The notes under the pieces were generated by a model. The model was given only the letters and a program-made list of their open reading frames with translations. It had not been told where the DNA came from and made no database searches. The position numbers and the translations under genes were made by a program. From Arthrobacter rhizophilus (GTDB taxonomy: Bacteria; Actinomycetota; Actinomycetes; Actinomycetales; Micrococcaceae), in the NCBI RefSeq assembly GCF_026241105.1, contig NZ_JAPFFT010000031.1, positions 1 through 42,061 on the forward strand: a stretch of DNA of 42,061 nt. The letters are read 5' to 3'. Shown here one piece after another: positions 7,504-15,659 of the stretch. Numbering within the stretch: position 1 is the stretch's first letter; each line of letters starts with the position of its first letter.

Positions 7504-8241
7504 TCAGCGGTGTGCGTCCACCCGAGAGTCGAAGGCCTCTTTTGCTGCGCGCGCTCCAACAGCGAACGAAGCGTATTGGACGCCCAAAATAATGCGAGAC
7601 GCACCGCGACTGAGGGCCCAGTCGAGCTCCTCGGGTGCCCACCCGGCGCACATCCACGGCTTCTGCGCTGATTGGATCGCGCTGACGATCCTATCCATAT
7701 CCGCGAGATCTGCCTCGCTGCGGGTGTACATCCCGCGCCCCCTACTCATCGACAGGTCCGCCTGACCGATCATCAGTCCGTTGACGGTGCTGAGCGCGGC
7801 GATCTTCTCGATGTCCTCCAGTGCATCGGACTCTTCGATGAGCGGGAAACTCAAGGTTTCGGCGTCCGCTGCCGCAACCGCGTCCGCCGTCATCGGGCCC
7901 CACGTCGTGTTGCGACCGCTGGCGAGACTACGCGTGCCCAACGGAGGATACTTCGCGTACTCGGTCACCGTCCGGGCGTGCGCCAGGCGTCCGACGTGAG
8001 GAATGACCACGCCCGTGCAGCCGAAATCGAGAGCTTGCTGAATTGGCTCCCGATCCGGGCCGAGAACCTTCGCGAACACCTCAAGCCCGAGCCCCAGAAG
8101 TAGCGGCACATGCCGCGAGAGCGTCTCAACGTCGAACATTCCGTGCTCCAGGTCGAGCATGACGAAATCAAACTCAAGGTCAGCGATGATTTCCGCTGAC
8201 GGAACCCTGTTGTCCGCCAGGCAGAATCCAGTTTTTGTCAT
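7504..8241 (-). CDS. HpcH/HpaI aldolase family protein
   Basis: A 245-residue class II, metal-dependent aldolase of the HpcH/HpaI family (TIM barrel). Marks are EFDFVMLDLEHGMFD near residues 23-37, AKVLGPDREPIQQALDFGCTG (start of the phosphate/carboxylate-binding loop) and MIGQADLSMSRG. Family members split or form 2-oxo-4-hydroxyacids, releasing pyruvate or a similar oxoacid, typically as a late step of aromatic meta-cleavage or sugar-acid catabolism. It begins at 8241, 54 bases after the FMN dehydrogenase, and so is probably co-transcribed with it. It ends just before the duplicated promoter segment at 7355-7444. The true substrate is unknown. Confidence 0.87.
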   Translation of the reverse strand: MTKTGFCLADNRVPSAEIIADLEFDFVMLDLEHGMFDVETLSRHVPLLLGLGLEVFAKVLGPDREPIQQALDFGCTGVVIPHVGRLAHARTVTEYAKYPPLGTRSLASGRNTTWGPMTADAVAAADAETLSFPLIEESDALEDIEKIAALSTVNGLMIGQADLSMSRGRGMYTRSEADLADMDRIVSAIQSAQKPWMCAGWAPEELDWALSRGASRIILGVQYASFAVGARAAKEAFDSRVDAHR

Positions 8242-8295
8242 TCGAGAACCACGTTCTTCGTCCGATGAGATTTCGCTGCGGATCCGCGTCGTGGA

Positions 8296-9516
8296 TCAGC
8301 CACCTTGCCTTGCTGTGCTGCGCTTCTGCCGCTGTTCGGCGTCGATGATGAATCCGTCCGGAAGCACCAGATCATCGATCGTCACGTCACGGATGGATGA
8401 TTTGCCGAGTGAGACCAGGCCACGTTCGATCGTGCCGCGGAAGCCCTCGAGGACTTCGTACACGCCTCGCTCTCCGTCAGCAGCGAGGGCGTAGAACCAC
8501 GGTCGCCCGATCATCACGGTCGAGGCACCTAGTGCCAGGGCTTTAAGCACGTCAGTACCACGGCGTACACCGCTGTCGTAGATGACCTGGGCCTGATCGC
8601 CGACCGCGCTGACGACTGACGGCAGGAACCGCAAGGGCGAAGGAGTCGTGTCGAGGTTGTTCCCGCCGTGGTTGGACACTCCGATCGCAGTCGCCCCCGC
8701 ATCCACCGCACGCCGCGCATCGTCTGCCGCCACGATGCCCTTGACCATGATCGGGCCACCCCACAGTTCAGCGAGCCACGCGACATCGTCCCAGGTCGGG
8801 ACCGCCGTCCCGAGCCACTCCATCAGCCCTCCCACCAGCGTGGGGACCGGTTCACCGGCCTTGCCCATGTTGGGTGCGTTCAGACCGGGCAAGGAGCGCT
8901 GCTTGACGTAGCGCAGGAACCACGTAGGGTGACTGGCCGCCATCGGCGCATACTTCACCAGCGTTGCGAAGTTGATCCCATCCGGGTACACCGGCGAGCC
9001 CCAGTCCCGCGGGTTGAACGCGACCCGACTGGCGGAGAGGTCGACGGTCAGGATCAATCCCTTCACCCCGGCTTTCCGGAAGCGCTCTACCCGCCCCGCA
9101 ATGACGTCGCGATCTCCGGACCAGTAGACTTGCGCGAACGACCGCGAGTTCACCTTGGCCACCTCCTCGATCGCAACGGAGGCAACGTTGCTCACCCCGA
9201 TCGCGGTGCCGGCGCGCTCGGCGGCACGGGCGACACCGATCTCGCCATCCGGATGCATCGCAAACGCCGCCGCCGGGGAGATGACGACCGGCATCTCGAT
9301 CGGCTGACCCATGAACGTCGCCGCCAGGTCGAGCCGAGCCGGCAGCGCTACGCCGACACGCGGGATCATACCGATCTGCGTGAAAGCCGCGAGGTTACCG
9401 CTCATCGTGGCACCAGAATCGCTACCCGCCTCAAGCGCATCGTATATGTCCTTGGGCAGCAGCCTCTTCGCCTTAACATGGGCCTCGTTGACAGACTCAA
9501 GTGGCTTGTGCGCCAT
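8296..9516 (-). CDS. FMN-dependent alpha-hydroxyacid dehydrogenase (MftD/LldD family)
   Basis: A 406-residue TIM-barrel flavoprotein of the L-lactate/glycolate/mandelate oxidase family. The catalytic His is in VSNHGGNNLDTTP (H283) and the FMN-contacting Lys in GGPIMVKGIVAADDA (K259); DSGVRRGTDVLKALALGA is the phosphate-binding end. NHGGNNLD, rather than the NHGGRQLD usual in lactate dehydrogenases, and DWGSPVYPDGINFATLVKYA resemble MftD, the enzyme of mycofactocin maturation. No other mycofactocin gene is present here, so it is better seen as a catabolic paralogue that oxidises a 2-hydroxyacid to a 2-oxoacid. The start at 9516 has AAGGAG upstream. The aldolase follows directly. Confidence 0.88.
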   Translation of the reverse strand: MAHKPLESVNEAHVKAKRLLPKDIYDALEAGSDSGATMSGNLAAFTQIGMIPRVGVALPARLDLAATFMGQPIEMPVVISPAAAFAMHPDGEIGVARAAERAGTAIGVSNVASVAIEEVAKVNSRSFAQVYWSGDRDVIAGRVERFRKAGVKGLILTVDLSASRVAFNPRDWGSPVYPDGINFATLVKYAPMAASHPTWFLRYVKQRSLPGLNAPNMGKAGEPVPTLVGGLMEWLGTAVPTWDDVAWLAELWGGPIMVKGIVAADDARRAVDAGATAIGVSNHGGNNLDTTPSPLRFLPSVVSAVGDQAQVIYDSGVRRGTDVLKALALGASTVMIGRPWFYALAADGERGVYEVLEGFRGTIERGLVSLGKSSIRDVTIDDLVLPDGFIIDAEQRQKRSTARQGG

Positions 9517-9584
9517 GTCTTCTCCTTTTCTGATTTGTATAAACGGTCGCGTCGTTACCGACAGGCCTTTCGCGGTCAGTCACC

Positions 9585-9784
9585 TTACGGAGTGACCAGT
9601 GGCAGGTGGTCAAGCGTGTAGGAACGGTCGCCCGGTGCCACGTATGAGGCAAGGTTGGCCTTGGTCCAGAACGTAGACTTGACCACGAGCTCCTTGTCGG
9701 GCTTGCCGTCCCTAATGTCTTTTGCCGCTTTGACGACGGCGGCGCCCGTTGCGGTCGTGTTGGGGTCCCACGTACCCGTCAGCC
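9585..9784 (-). pseudogene. C-terminal fragment of a sugar-type ABC substrate-binding protein
   Basis: The minus strand reads GTWDPNTTATGAAVVKAAKD, then IRDGKPDKELVVKSTFWTKA, and ends DHLPLVTP at a TAA (9585-9587). This is the C-terminus of a type 1 periplasmic binding protein (ribose/xylose family), about 65 of 330 or more residues. The rest of the gene is absent: at about 9785 the sequence changes into the end of the branched-chain-type permease gene. It marks a recombination joint and has no start of its own. Confidence 0.7.
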
Positions 9785-10924
9785 GACCCTGCCTGAGTCC
9801 GTCTGGAACATCACCATCTCTTGTTCGTCACGACCCGGGTCTGCTGGCCCGCGTCTCAGGAAGGGATCCGGCGGCCTGAACGGCCATGTCACCTCCCGCC
9901 CGCCTGTGATGCCGGCGGGGCGGAAGATGAGGATGATCACCATGAACGCCGCAACGACCACGAGGCGGCTGCCTGAGGGCAGAGAAATGACGACCGCTCC
10001 GATGTGCATGCCGTTCTCCAGCAGGCCCAGAACGTGGTTCAGCGCTGAGATGAGAAGGCTGCCGACGACAGCTCCCCAGACCGAGAGCATCCCTCCGACC
10101 ACGAGCATGGCGATCGTCGTGAAGGTGAAGTCCAGACCGAACTGCGAAGCCTGCACGACGCGGTTCGTCTGGGCCCACATCGCGCCGCCTACGCCGGCGA
10201 GCGCACCCGAAATGGCGAAGGCGATGATGCGATGCCAGGTGATGTTGATCCCGGATGCCGGGGCGGCTTGGGCGTTCTCCCGCGACGCCCGAAGCATCCG
10301 CGCGCTGCGACTCTGCCCGTAGCCCCATGCGAGAACGACGACGATGAGCGCGATCACGAGCGTGCTCTGCAGGTCGAAGCTCCGGGGGACGCCCGTCATC
10401 GACTGGCCCGACTTCGGCCCGACCGCACTCCAGTAGGTGAGCACCTGCAGCACGAGCATGAGCAAGGCAAACGTTGCGATTCCCGCTTCAAGCCCGTGCA
10501 GGCGCATGAGCGCGAAGCCGCTGACAAGCGCGGTGACGCCGCCGGCCACGCCTGCGATGAGCAGAGCGGCATAGGGGTTCGCGGAAGCATGCGCCAAGAA
10601 AGGCGCGAGTTCGGGCATGATCGAGGACTTCACCGACGGGTTGATCGTCAACAGCGACATCGTCCAGGCCCCGACGGCCACGAAAGCGAGGTGTCCGAAG
10701 GACAGGACTCCGCTGTTGCCGATGAACGACCACATCGCCACGACGATGATCAGAGTGGCCAGGGCATAACCGAGGTCGATGGACGCGGCGGGTAACAGAT
10801 TGCTCACCGCAGAGGCGACAACCCAGATGACGACCAGCGGAACGATCAGCGTCCACAGCGAGAGCACGACGTGAGGAACTCTCCAGCCAACGAGGGGGAG
10901 GCGGGACGTGCGGGAAGAGGTCAT
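9779..10924 (-). CDS. livM: branched-chain amino-acid-type ABC transporter permease (LivM family)
   Basis: A 381-residue integral membrane protein of the LivM family, with about nine hydrophobic segments: VVLSLWTLIVPLVVIWVVA near the start, GYALATLIIVVAMWSFIGNS, the family-typical NSGVLSFGHLAFVAVGAW, and GALAGVGGAMWAQTNR. It is the last gene of the importer operon and overlaps livH by four bases (ATGA-type overlap). The hydrophilic C-terminal tail after FRPAGITGG is about 40 residues and reaches a stop at 9779, exactly where the foreign binding-protein fragment begins. The last residues may therefore be altered by that joint. LIV-type importers take up amino acids but also aromatic acids, amides and urea, so the ligand remains open. 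Confidence 0.92.
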   Translation of the reverse strand: MTSSRTSRLPLVGWRVPHVVLSLWTLIVPLVVIWVVASAVSNLLPAASIDLGYALATLIIVVAMWSFIGNSGVLSFGHLAFVAVGAWTMSLLTINPSVKSSIMPELAPFLAHASANPYAALLIAGVAGGVTALVSGFALMRLHGLEAGIATFALLMLVLQVLTYWSAVGPKSGQSMTGVPRSFDLQSTLVIALIVVVLAWGYGQSRSARMLRASRENAQAAPASGINITWHRIIAFAISGALAGVGGAMWAQTNRVVQASQFGLDFTFTTIAMLVVGGMLSVWGAVVGSLLISALNHVLGLLENGMHIGAVVISLPSGSRLVVVAAFMVIILIFRPAGITGGREVTWPFRPPDPFLRRGPADPGRDEQEMVMFQTDSGRVG

Positions 10925-11805
10925 GTGCGCTCCTTGGCTGTGCGTCCGGCGAAGATTCCGTTGGGAGCGATCAGGAGGACGACGATGACGAGTAGGTAGA
11001 CCAAGGCGACGCGGAAGTCGCCGAATCCGGATGGCAGCCAGGTCGTGAACAGCGATAGGGCGAATCCAACAGCGAACCCGCCGACCAGCGCGCCCCCAAT
11101 GCGGTTCAGTCCGCCGATGACAGCACCGATGAGGCCGAAGAGTGTCGCCTGGACGCCGAAGGTCGGATTGACGGCGCCCGATTGGGTGGTGAGGACGAAC
11201 GCGACAGCGGCTGCCAGGATGCCGCTCATCCCCAGAGTGACCGCGATCATGACCCCCGAGCGGATGCCGAGGATGCGAGCCTCACGGAAGTTGGCGGCGG
11301 CGGCCTGCACTTGGAGTCCCATCCTTGACTTCGTGAGGAAGAAGTGGACCGCAATGAGCAGGACGGCTGCGAGGATGATCGCCACGATCGCAAGCATGCT
11401 GAGGCGCAATCCGCCGACGTTCACCGATCGTGTCAGCGCTGGAGCGACGGCTCCGGTGCGGACGTTCACACCGAAGATCCCTTCGTAGGCACGCTGCAGC
11501 AAGATACTCACGCCGAAGCTGGCGATCAGGAGGGATGCGGCCGATTGCGACCGCATCCATCGGAACACGGCGAGGTCCATCAGCAGGGACAGCGCGATGG
11601 CGACCACGACGGATGCGGCGAGTGCGAGCGGCCAGGATAGCGGCCATACGAGGATGAGCGCGTAGGCGGCACCCGTGATGATCTCGCCGTTAGCGAAGTT
11701 CGCGAGCCGCAGTACGCCGAACACGAGCCCGATGCCCAGCGCAGCGAGCGCGTAGACCGCACCCGCGGAGGTGGCGTCGATGAGAGATTGAATGACAGGG
11801 ATCAT
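10921..11805 (-). CDS. livH: branched-chain amino-acid-type ABC transporter permease (LivH family)
   Basis: A 294-residue permease of the LivH family. The N-terminus QSLIDATSAGAVYALAALGI, followed by GLVFGVLRLANFANGEI, is the hallmark; GLIGAVIGGLNRIGGALVGG is the conserved EAA-like region contacting the ATPases, and the protein ends after a typical APNGIFAGR. It would pair with LivM to form the transmembrane channel. The stop overlaps the livM start and its own start overlaps the end of livF by four bases, so the operon is tightly coupled. Confidence 0.92.
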   Translation of the reverse strand: MIPVIQSLIDATSAGAVYALAALGIGLVFGVLRLANFANGEIITGAAYALILVWPLSWPLALAASVVVAIALSLLMDLAVFRWMRSQSAASLLIASFGVSILLQRAYEGIFGVNVRTGAVAPALTRSVNVGGLRLSMLAIVAIILAAVLLIAVHFFLTKSRMGLQVQAAAANFREARILGIRSGVMIAVTLGMSGILAAAVAFVLTTQSGAVNPTFGVQATLFGLIGAVIGGLNRIGGALVGGFAVGFALSLFTTWLPSGFGDFRVALVYLLVIVVLLIAPNGIFAGRTAKERT

Positions 11806-12530
11806 GATCCGAGGTACGCCTTCATGAGAAGTGCGGAGTCATCCGCGTCGTTCGGGGAGAGGGTCATAGTGATGCGTCCTTCGGTCAGCACGTAGGTCCT
11901 TGTCGCGGTAGCCACGGTCTGCTGCGCGCGTTGTTCGACGATGAGGACGGCCGTGCCGCGAGCGCAGATGCTCTCGATTGCGGCAAAGACCGTGTCCACC
12001 GCTGTCGGCGACAGGCCCAGTGACGGCTCGTCGAGGGCGAGAAGGGTCGGCGCCGCGAGCAGGGCGCGTCCGATCGCGAGCTGCTGCTGCTGGCCGCCGG
12101 ACAGGAGCCCGGCGGGGCGCTCGGCGAACTCACTGAGAATGGGGAAGAGTTCATACACCCATCTAAGGTCGTCGGCGAGCCCTCTGCGGTCGCGGCGGGC
12201 AGTCGACCCGAGACGGAGATTGTCGCGGACGCTCAGACGGCCGAAGATGTGATGGCCTTCCGTCACCAGCGCCAAGCCGGCGCGTGCGACCTGCTCCGGA
12301 GCCATACGGCGGAGATCGACACCGCGCAAGCTTGTCTCCGCGGACTCGGATCGCACAGCGTTCACGACTCCGAGGAGAGTCGAGGACTTCCCCGCGCCGT
12401 TCGGGCCGATGATGCCGACCATCTCTCCGGCGTTGACGTGGAAGCTCAGGTCGGACACGGCGGGAATGCCGCCGTATGCGACGCGCAGACCCGACACCAT
12501 CAGCACTCGTTCGGTGTTATCCAGCGACAT
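11802..12530 (-). CDS. livF: ABC transporter ATP-binding protein (LivF family)
   Basis: A 242-residue ABC ATPase. It has Walker A IGPNGAGKSS (residues about 41-50), signature LLSGGQQQQLAIGRAL, Walker B LLALDEPSLGL and the switch region VLIVEQRAQ, where LivF proteins have E-Q rather than the usual His. GHHIFGRLSVRDNL matches the LivF pattern. The start at 12530 has GGAGG seven bases upstream and lies 14 bases inside the end of livG, consistent with translational coupling. The protein acts in the cytoplasm, bound to the LivHM permeases. Confidence 0.93.
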   Translation of the reverse strand: MSLDNTERVLMVSGLRVAYGGIPAVSDLSFHVNAGEMVGIIGPNGAGKSSTLLGVVNAVRSESAETSLRGVDLRRMAPEQVARAGLALVTEGHHIFGRLSVRDNLRLGSTARRDRRGLADDLRWVYELFPILSEFAERPAGLLSGGQQQQLAIGRALLAAPTLLALDEPSLGLSPTAVDTVFAAIESICARGTAVLIVEQRAQQTVATATRTYVLTEGRITMTLSPNDADDSALLMKAYLGS

Positions 12531-13308
12531 CTTCGCCTCCTTCAGCGATCTGTCGAGCCGCGTTGCCCAGGTATGACGTGGCCAGACGTTCGTCGTGGCG
12601 GATCTCGTCGGGGCAGCCGTCGATGACGTTCCGGCCGGCGCCGAGGACGAAGATGTGGTCGCAGCTGCCGAACACGAGGGGCATGTTGTGATCGATCAGG
12701 AGCACGCCGATGCCGCGCGCCGCGAGAGCGCGCATCGTGTCGCGGAAATGCTGCGCCTCGCCCTCGTTGAGCCCTGCGGCGGGCTCGTCGAAGAGCACCC
12801 AGCTTGGTTGCGTCGCGAGTGCTCGCGCGACACCGAGGCGTCGCTCGACTCCGTGGGGCAGATGATTCGCGGCGTGCAGAGCCCACTCTTCGAGCTGCAA
12901 CTCGGACAGAACGTCCAAGGTGAGAGCGCGCGCCTTGGCACCGGTCACTCCGCAGGCCAGCGCTGTGACCTCGACATTCTCCATGACCGTGAGGAGCGGA
13001 TAGAGGTGGCCGTGTTGGAAGGTGCGGGCGATGCCGCGGTGCGTCCTGCGCTGTGCCGACTCCCGTGGAAGCGTTTCGCCGTCGATCTCGATGGCGCCCT
13101 CATCCGGTCGGTCGAACCCGCTGAGGATGTTGACGAGCGTCGACTTGCCGGCGCCGTTGGCGCCGATCAAGCCGGTTACCCGACCGCGCGGGATCTCGAT
13201 GTTCACGTCTTGCAGCGCTCTTACGCCGCGGTATGACCGAGTTATCCCGCGGCCCTGGAGCCGGACACTCGCGCGTCCGGCTCCAGGGACAGTGCGGACG
13301 TCAGCCAT
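12517..13308 (-). CDS. livG: ABC transporter ATP-binding protein (LivG family)
   Basis: A 263-residue ABC ATPase of the LivG type: Walker A IGANGAGKST (residues about 48-57), GIARTFQHGHLYPLLTVMEN, Walker B WVLFDEPAAGLN and IDHNMPLVF. The signature motif is unusual: LPHGVERRLGVARAL in place of the common LPYGQQRRLEIARAL, so the Q-Q pair is replaced. The start is set at 13308, where MADVRT overlaps the stop of the binding-protein gene by eight bases; the much longer open frame upstream is only a shadow of that gene. It forms the heteromeric ATPase pair with LivF. Confidence 0.92.
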   Translation of the reverse strand: MADVRTVPGAGRASVRLQGRGITRSYRGVRALQDVNIEIPRGRVTGLIGANGAGKSTLVNILSGFDRPDEGAIEIDGETLPRESAQRRTHRGIARTFQHGHLYPLLTVMENVEVTALACGVTGAKARALTLDVLSELQLEEWALHAANHLPHGVERRLGVARALATQPSWVLFDEPAAGLNEGEAQHFRDTMRALAARGIGVLLIDHNMPLVFGSCDHIFVLGAGRNVIDGCPDEIRHDERLATSYLGNAARQIAEGGEDVAG

Positions 13309-14509
13309 TGACGTTGATCTTCTCGGGTGCGCGCCGCTCGACGAACTTGAGCGTCCCGTCCTTGACCACGAGCACGCTCTGCGACCGGTCGACCCCGATG
13401 TGCAGTTGCGGCGTGAATGTCGTGTCGCCGACCAGGAACTTCTCATCCTTAAAGTTCTCGAAGGCTTTGGCGAGCTTGTCTCCGTTCCAGCTCCCCGCGA
13501 TCTCGTGACCCTTGACGAGCGCATCGAGGACCGACGGGCCTGTGACGAAGCTTCCGGTGACGGGACGTTGCCCGTAGGTGGACGCATAGAGGTCCGCGAA
13601 CTTGTTGACGGCGGGGTCCGGATCATCCCCCGTGGTCGAGACATACGTGGTGACGTAGTAGTCGCTGAGCCCCGGGATCGCGTCGAGCCAGAACGTTCCG
13701 TCCATGCCGAAGCCCGAAATGATCGGGGCTGCGATCCCGCCGGCACGCAAATCCTTCGCCGCCTTGGCACCCCCGGGGTTATAGCCACAGTTGAAGACTA
13801 CGTCGGGGGCTGTTCCGCCTGTGATCTTCGAAACGATCTCCGGGATGCTGTCGCCCTGGACATAGTTGTAACTTCCAACGTCGGTACCACCGAGTTCGAT
13901 AAACCTCTTACGTGCGATCGCACACTGGCTCTGCGTATACTTGAGGCTCGTGTCCGTGAGGAATACGCCCTTCTTCCACCCCTTGCTCTGCGCGAACTCG
14001 GCCATGACGACGCCCTCGCCGATCGTCGAGTTGCCCATCGAGAAGCTCAGGTTGAGTCCGCCCTTCGGCCCGAAGAGCGCATCACCGATACATGGTGAGA
14101 TGCTCATGACGTTTGCCTGCCCGGCGGCGAGCGCTCCCGGGCTCGAGAGGTCGAAGTCACAGGTGAGGATGATTGCCTTGGCGCCGGCATCGATCAGCTG
14201 CTGGCTCGCCGGTGCGTACTTGTCCAGATTTGAGCCGGTGTCGATCACGCGAAGTTCGACGTGCTTGCCATCGATGCCGCCCTTCTCGTTGAGCTGAGTG
14301 ATCGCCATCTTCATTGCGTTGAGCGCTGGCGCGTCGACGACGGACATGAAACCCGTCTCGGCCATCGCCGCGCCGAGGAGGATCGTGTCGGAGCTCCCCT
14401 TGCTGGCCGAGTCGCTCGGCTGAGAGGCGCTGGCGACGCACCCCGTGAGGGCCAGAGCCGACACCGCTACGACGCTGAGCGTCGCAATCGTTCTTGACGC
14501 AAATCTCAT
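13301..14509 (-). CDS. livK: LIV-type ABC transporter substrate-binding lipoprotein
   Basis: A 402-residue extracellular binding protein. The N-terminus MRFASRTIATLSVV... ends in a lipobox LTGC, with the lipidated Cys at residue 24, as expected for a Gram-positive binding protein. The mature part fits the type 1 (LivK/AmiC-like) family: AMAETGFMSVVDAPALNAMK, INEKGG-like QLNEKGGIDGK, and a terminal region with GPSVLDALVKGHEIAG. It is the first gene of a five-gene importer operon (binding protein, LivG, LivF, LivH, LivM), all overlapping. Its promoter is probably the duplicated element at 14688-14733, about 180 bases upstream. Clustering with oxygenase and cyclase genes suggests that it binds an aromatic or nitrogenous substrate rather than leucine. 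Confidence 0.92.
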   Translation of the reverse strand: MRFASRTIATLSVVAVSALALTGCVASASQPSDSASKGSSDTILLGAAMAETGFMSVVDAPALNAMKMAITQLNEKGGIDGKHVELRVIDTGSNLDKYAPASQQLIDAGAKAIILTCDFDLSSPGALAAGQANVMSISPCIGDALFGPKGGLNLSFSMGNSTIGEGVVMAEFAQSKGWKKGVFLTDTSLKYTQSQCAIARKRFIELGGTDVGSYNYVQGDSIPEIVSKITGGTAPDVVFNCGYNPGGAKAAKDLRAGGIAAPIISGFGMDGTFWLDAIPGLSDYYVTTYVSTTGDDPDPAVNKFADLYASTYGQRPVTGSFVTGPSVLDALVKGHEIAGSWNGDKLAKAFENFKDEKFLVGDTTFTPQLHIGVDRSQSVLVVKDGTLKFVERRAPEKINVNG

Positions 14510-14599
14510 AGTTCACTTGCTCGCTTTCTATTGGGGATTGCGGTGGAGCAGAAGGATGAGGGCACAACCGGAACGCTGTCGCCCGTGCCGAGGATCCGT

Positions 14600-14761
14600 G
14601 ATCGGAACATCTTCGTATACGGCCACTCGGTCGGCGAGAGAGGGCCCTGTGTGGCGATCAGCCGTGTTCGACGTTGATGTCTGCTATATCTTCACAGTCG
14701 GACCGAAGGTTGTCAATCATTACTTAACAGTAACTCCAGCGCACACTAGCTCCGGATACTC
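14600..14761. repeat. composite duplicate of the cyclase flanks with the cyclase deleted
   Basis: Bases 14600-14673 copy 6440-6513 and bases 14672-14761 copy 7355-7444, both in direct orientation, at about 95-98 percent identity. The two parts meet at a shared CG. Relative to the original, 841 bases are missing; these hold the whole cyclase gene except its last four codons and stop. The block lies upstream of the importer operon. Confidence 0.95.
14688..14733 (-). promoter_or_regulatory. duplicated promoter/operator upstream of the importer operon
   Basis: This carries the same minus-strand TTGACA (14716-14711), 17-base spacer and GAAGAT, and the same TTACT-TAAC-AGTAA inverted repeat (14720-14733) as the cyclase upstream region. 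It points at the binding-protein gene starting at 14509. The 5' untranslated stretch would contain the relic 3' end of the cyclase. The remnant GntR gene lies immediately on the other side. Confidence 0.5.
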
Positions 14762-14775
14762 ACGGATTTGCTGGG

Positions 14776-15177
14776 GTGGCCGACCAACGACAGGCGAAAT
14801 TCGTTGACAGCCCGAGTGGATCGAGATGGCTTTTGACGCGACCCGTTCAGTGGCATTTACGATCCCCCCCGGGACGACCTCGGACTGCGGATGATCGAGG
14901 ACACGGCGCCTTCGCGAATGCGCAAGCAGGCCGTCATGCGGGCCCCGCCCGGCTGAGGCGTGTGGCTAAACCCGGGGAAGCCGCGCTTCACCGTACCGAT
15001 GCGGATCTCGCAGAGATCGATTCGATACCCGAGCAGGGGAACGATGAGCTCGCGAGGGTGAGTTGCAGGAACTGCACCGACTGAACGCCACGCTTCTACG
15101 ATGCCGTCGCCTCGGCGTGCGGCAACGACGTTCTCAAGGCGTTCATCCACGTGCTCTCGTTCCGCAATCGCTGCCAG
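14776..15177 (+). pseudogene. GntR-family (FCD domain) regulator, decayed
   Basis: Pieces of a FadR-type C-terminal ligand-binding (FCD) domain are readable: GEAALHRTDADLAEIDSI, then ELQELHRLNA in another frame, then RFYDAVASACGNDVLKAFIH and VLSFRNRC. The order and spacing match the FCD helices, with the conserved D and N of the metal site region (FYDAV, CGND). Compensating small indels shift the frame between these pieces and create an in-frame TGA at 15082-15084. No convincing winged-helix domain can be read upstream. Homology stops near 15177. It lies divergently from the importer operon beside the duplicated operator, so it may be the remains of the former local regulator. The 5' limit is approximate. 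Confidence 0.65.
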
Positions 15178-15482
15178 CGACCCGCGTATTCCTTCGGTGT
15201 TGAGCAGATTGGATACTGGATGCGCTCAGCCAGCGGGGGCGGGTTCTGCCCGGTGGCTGATGCGACCCAAGCGTAGAGGCCGTTATCTAGAGCTGCGCGA
15301 ATTGTTGCCAGCCAATCACTGAAAGCCAGCGACATCTGTACCGGTGCTTGCTCTCGTGTGATGGCTAGGATTTCGAACGACGTTGGCGTGACGTTACGGA
15401 CGTCGATATCCCAAGGATGGGTCGAAATGTAGTCTTTCCAAGACTCACCAAATTCTTTTCGCTTCGCTGTGGCGTGGTGCAA
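15096..15482 (-). CDS. hypothetical protein, probably 3'-truncated
   Basis: The frame gives 128 residues from a TTG at 15482 (KRKEFGESWKDYISTHPWDI, AFSDWLATIRAALDNGLYAW, QYPICSTPKEYAGRW). I do not recognise it. The composition looks like real coding, while the last 27 residues are antisense to the GntR remnant, so the gene was probably cut near 15180 and the tail is accidental. In-frame codons continue upstream of the TTG (LFDFAFAR) to a TAG, so the true start could be slightly earlier, but no good ribosome binding site is visible. It is probably a gene of the mobile element backbone into which the catabolic island was joined. Confidence 0.45.
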   Translation of the reverse strand: MHHATAKRKEFGESWKDYISTHPWDIDVRNVTPTSFEILAITREQAPVQMSLAFSDWLATIRAALDNGLYAWVASATGQNPPPLAERIQYPICSTPKEYAGRWQRLRNESTWMNALRTSLPHAEATAS

Positions 15483-15659
15483 TCTCGCAAAAGCGAAATC
15501 AAAGAGCTGCTGAATGCCCTAACTCTAAGCGCGGGCTGTGACAGACCAACTGAAAGGCTGCTTGCCGGCAAAAGACTAGCGACCGACAAGCTCATCTAGA
15601 ATCACACCTAGTGCCCGGAGAACCTGGCGCTAACTGTTTATAGGCGGGGGAGAAACAAC

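Noticed and set aside
8296..9516. Mycofactocin gene cluster suggested by the MftD-like enzyme
   Set aside because: No MftA, MftB, MftC or MftE-like genes are nearby; NHGGNNLD alone does not make it a mycofactocin enzyme.
8668..9621. Long plus-strand frame opposite the FMN dehydrogenase
   Set aside because: Antisense shadow; composition (His/Arg/Asp-rich) and lack of motifs do not support it.
13309..13788. N-terminal extension of the LivG frame
   Set aside because: Ser/Arg-rich shadow of the binding-protein gene; the real start overlaps the binding-protein stop.
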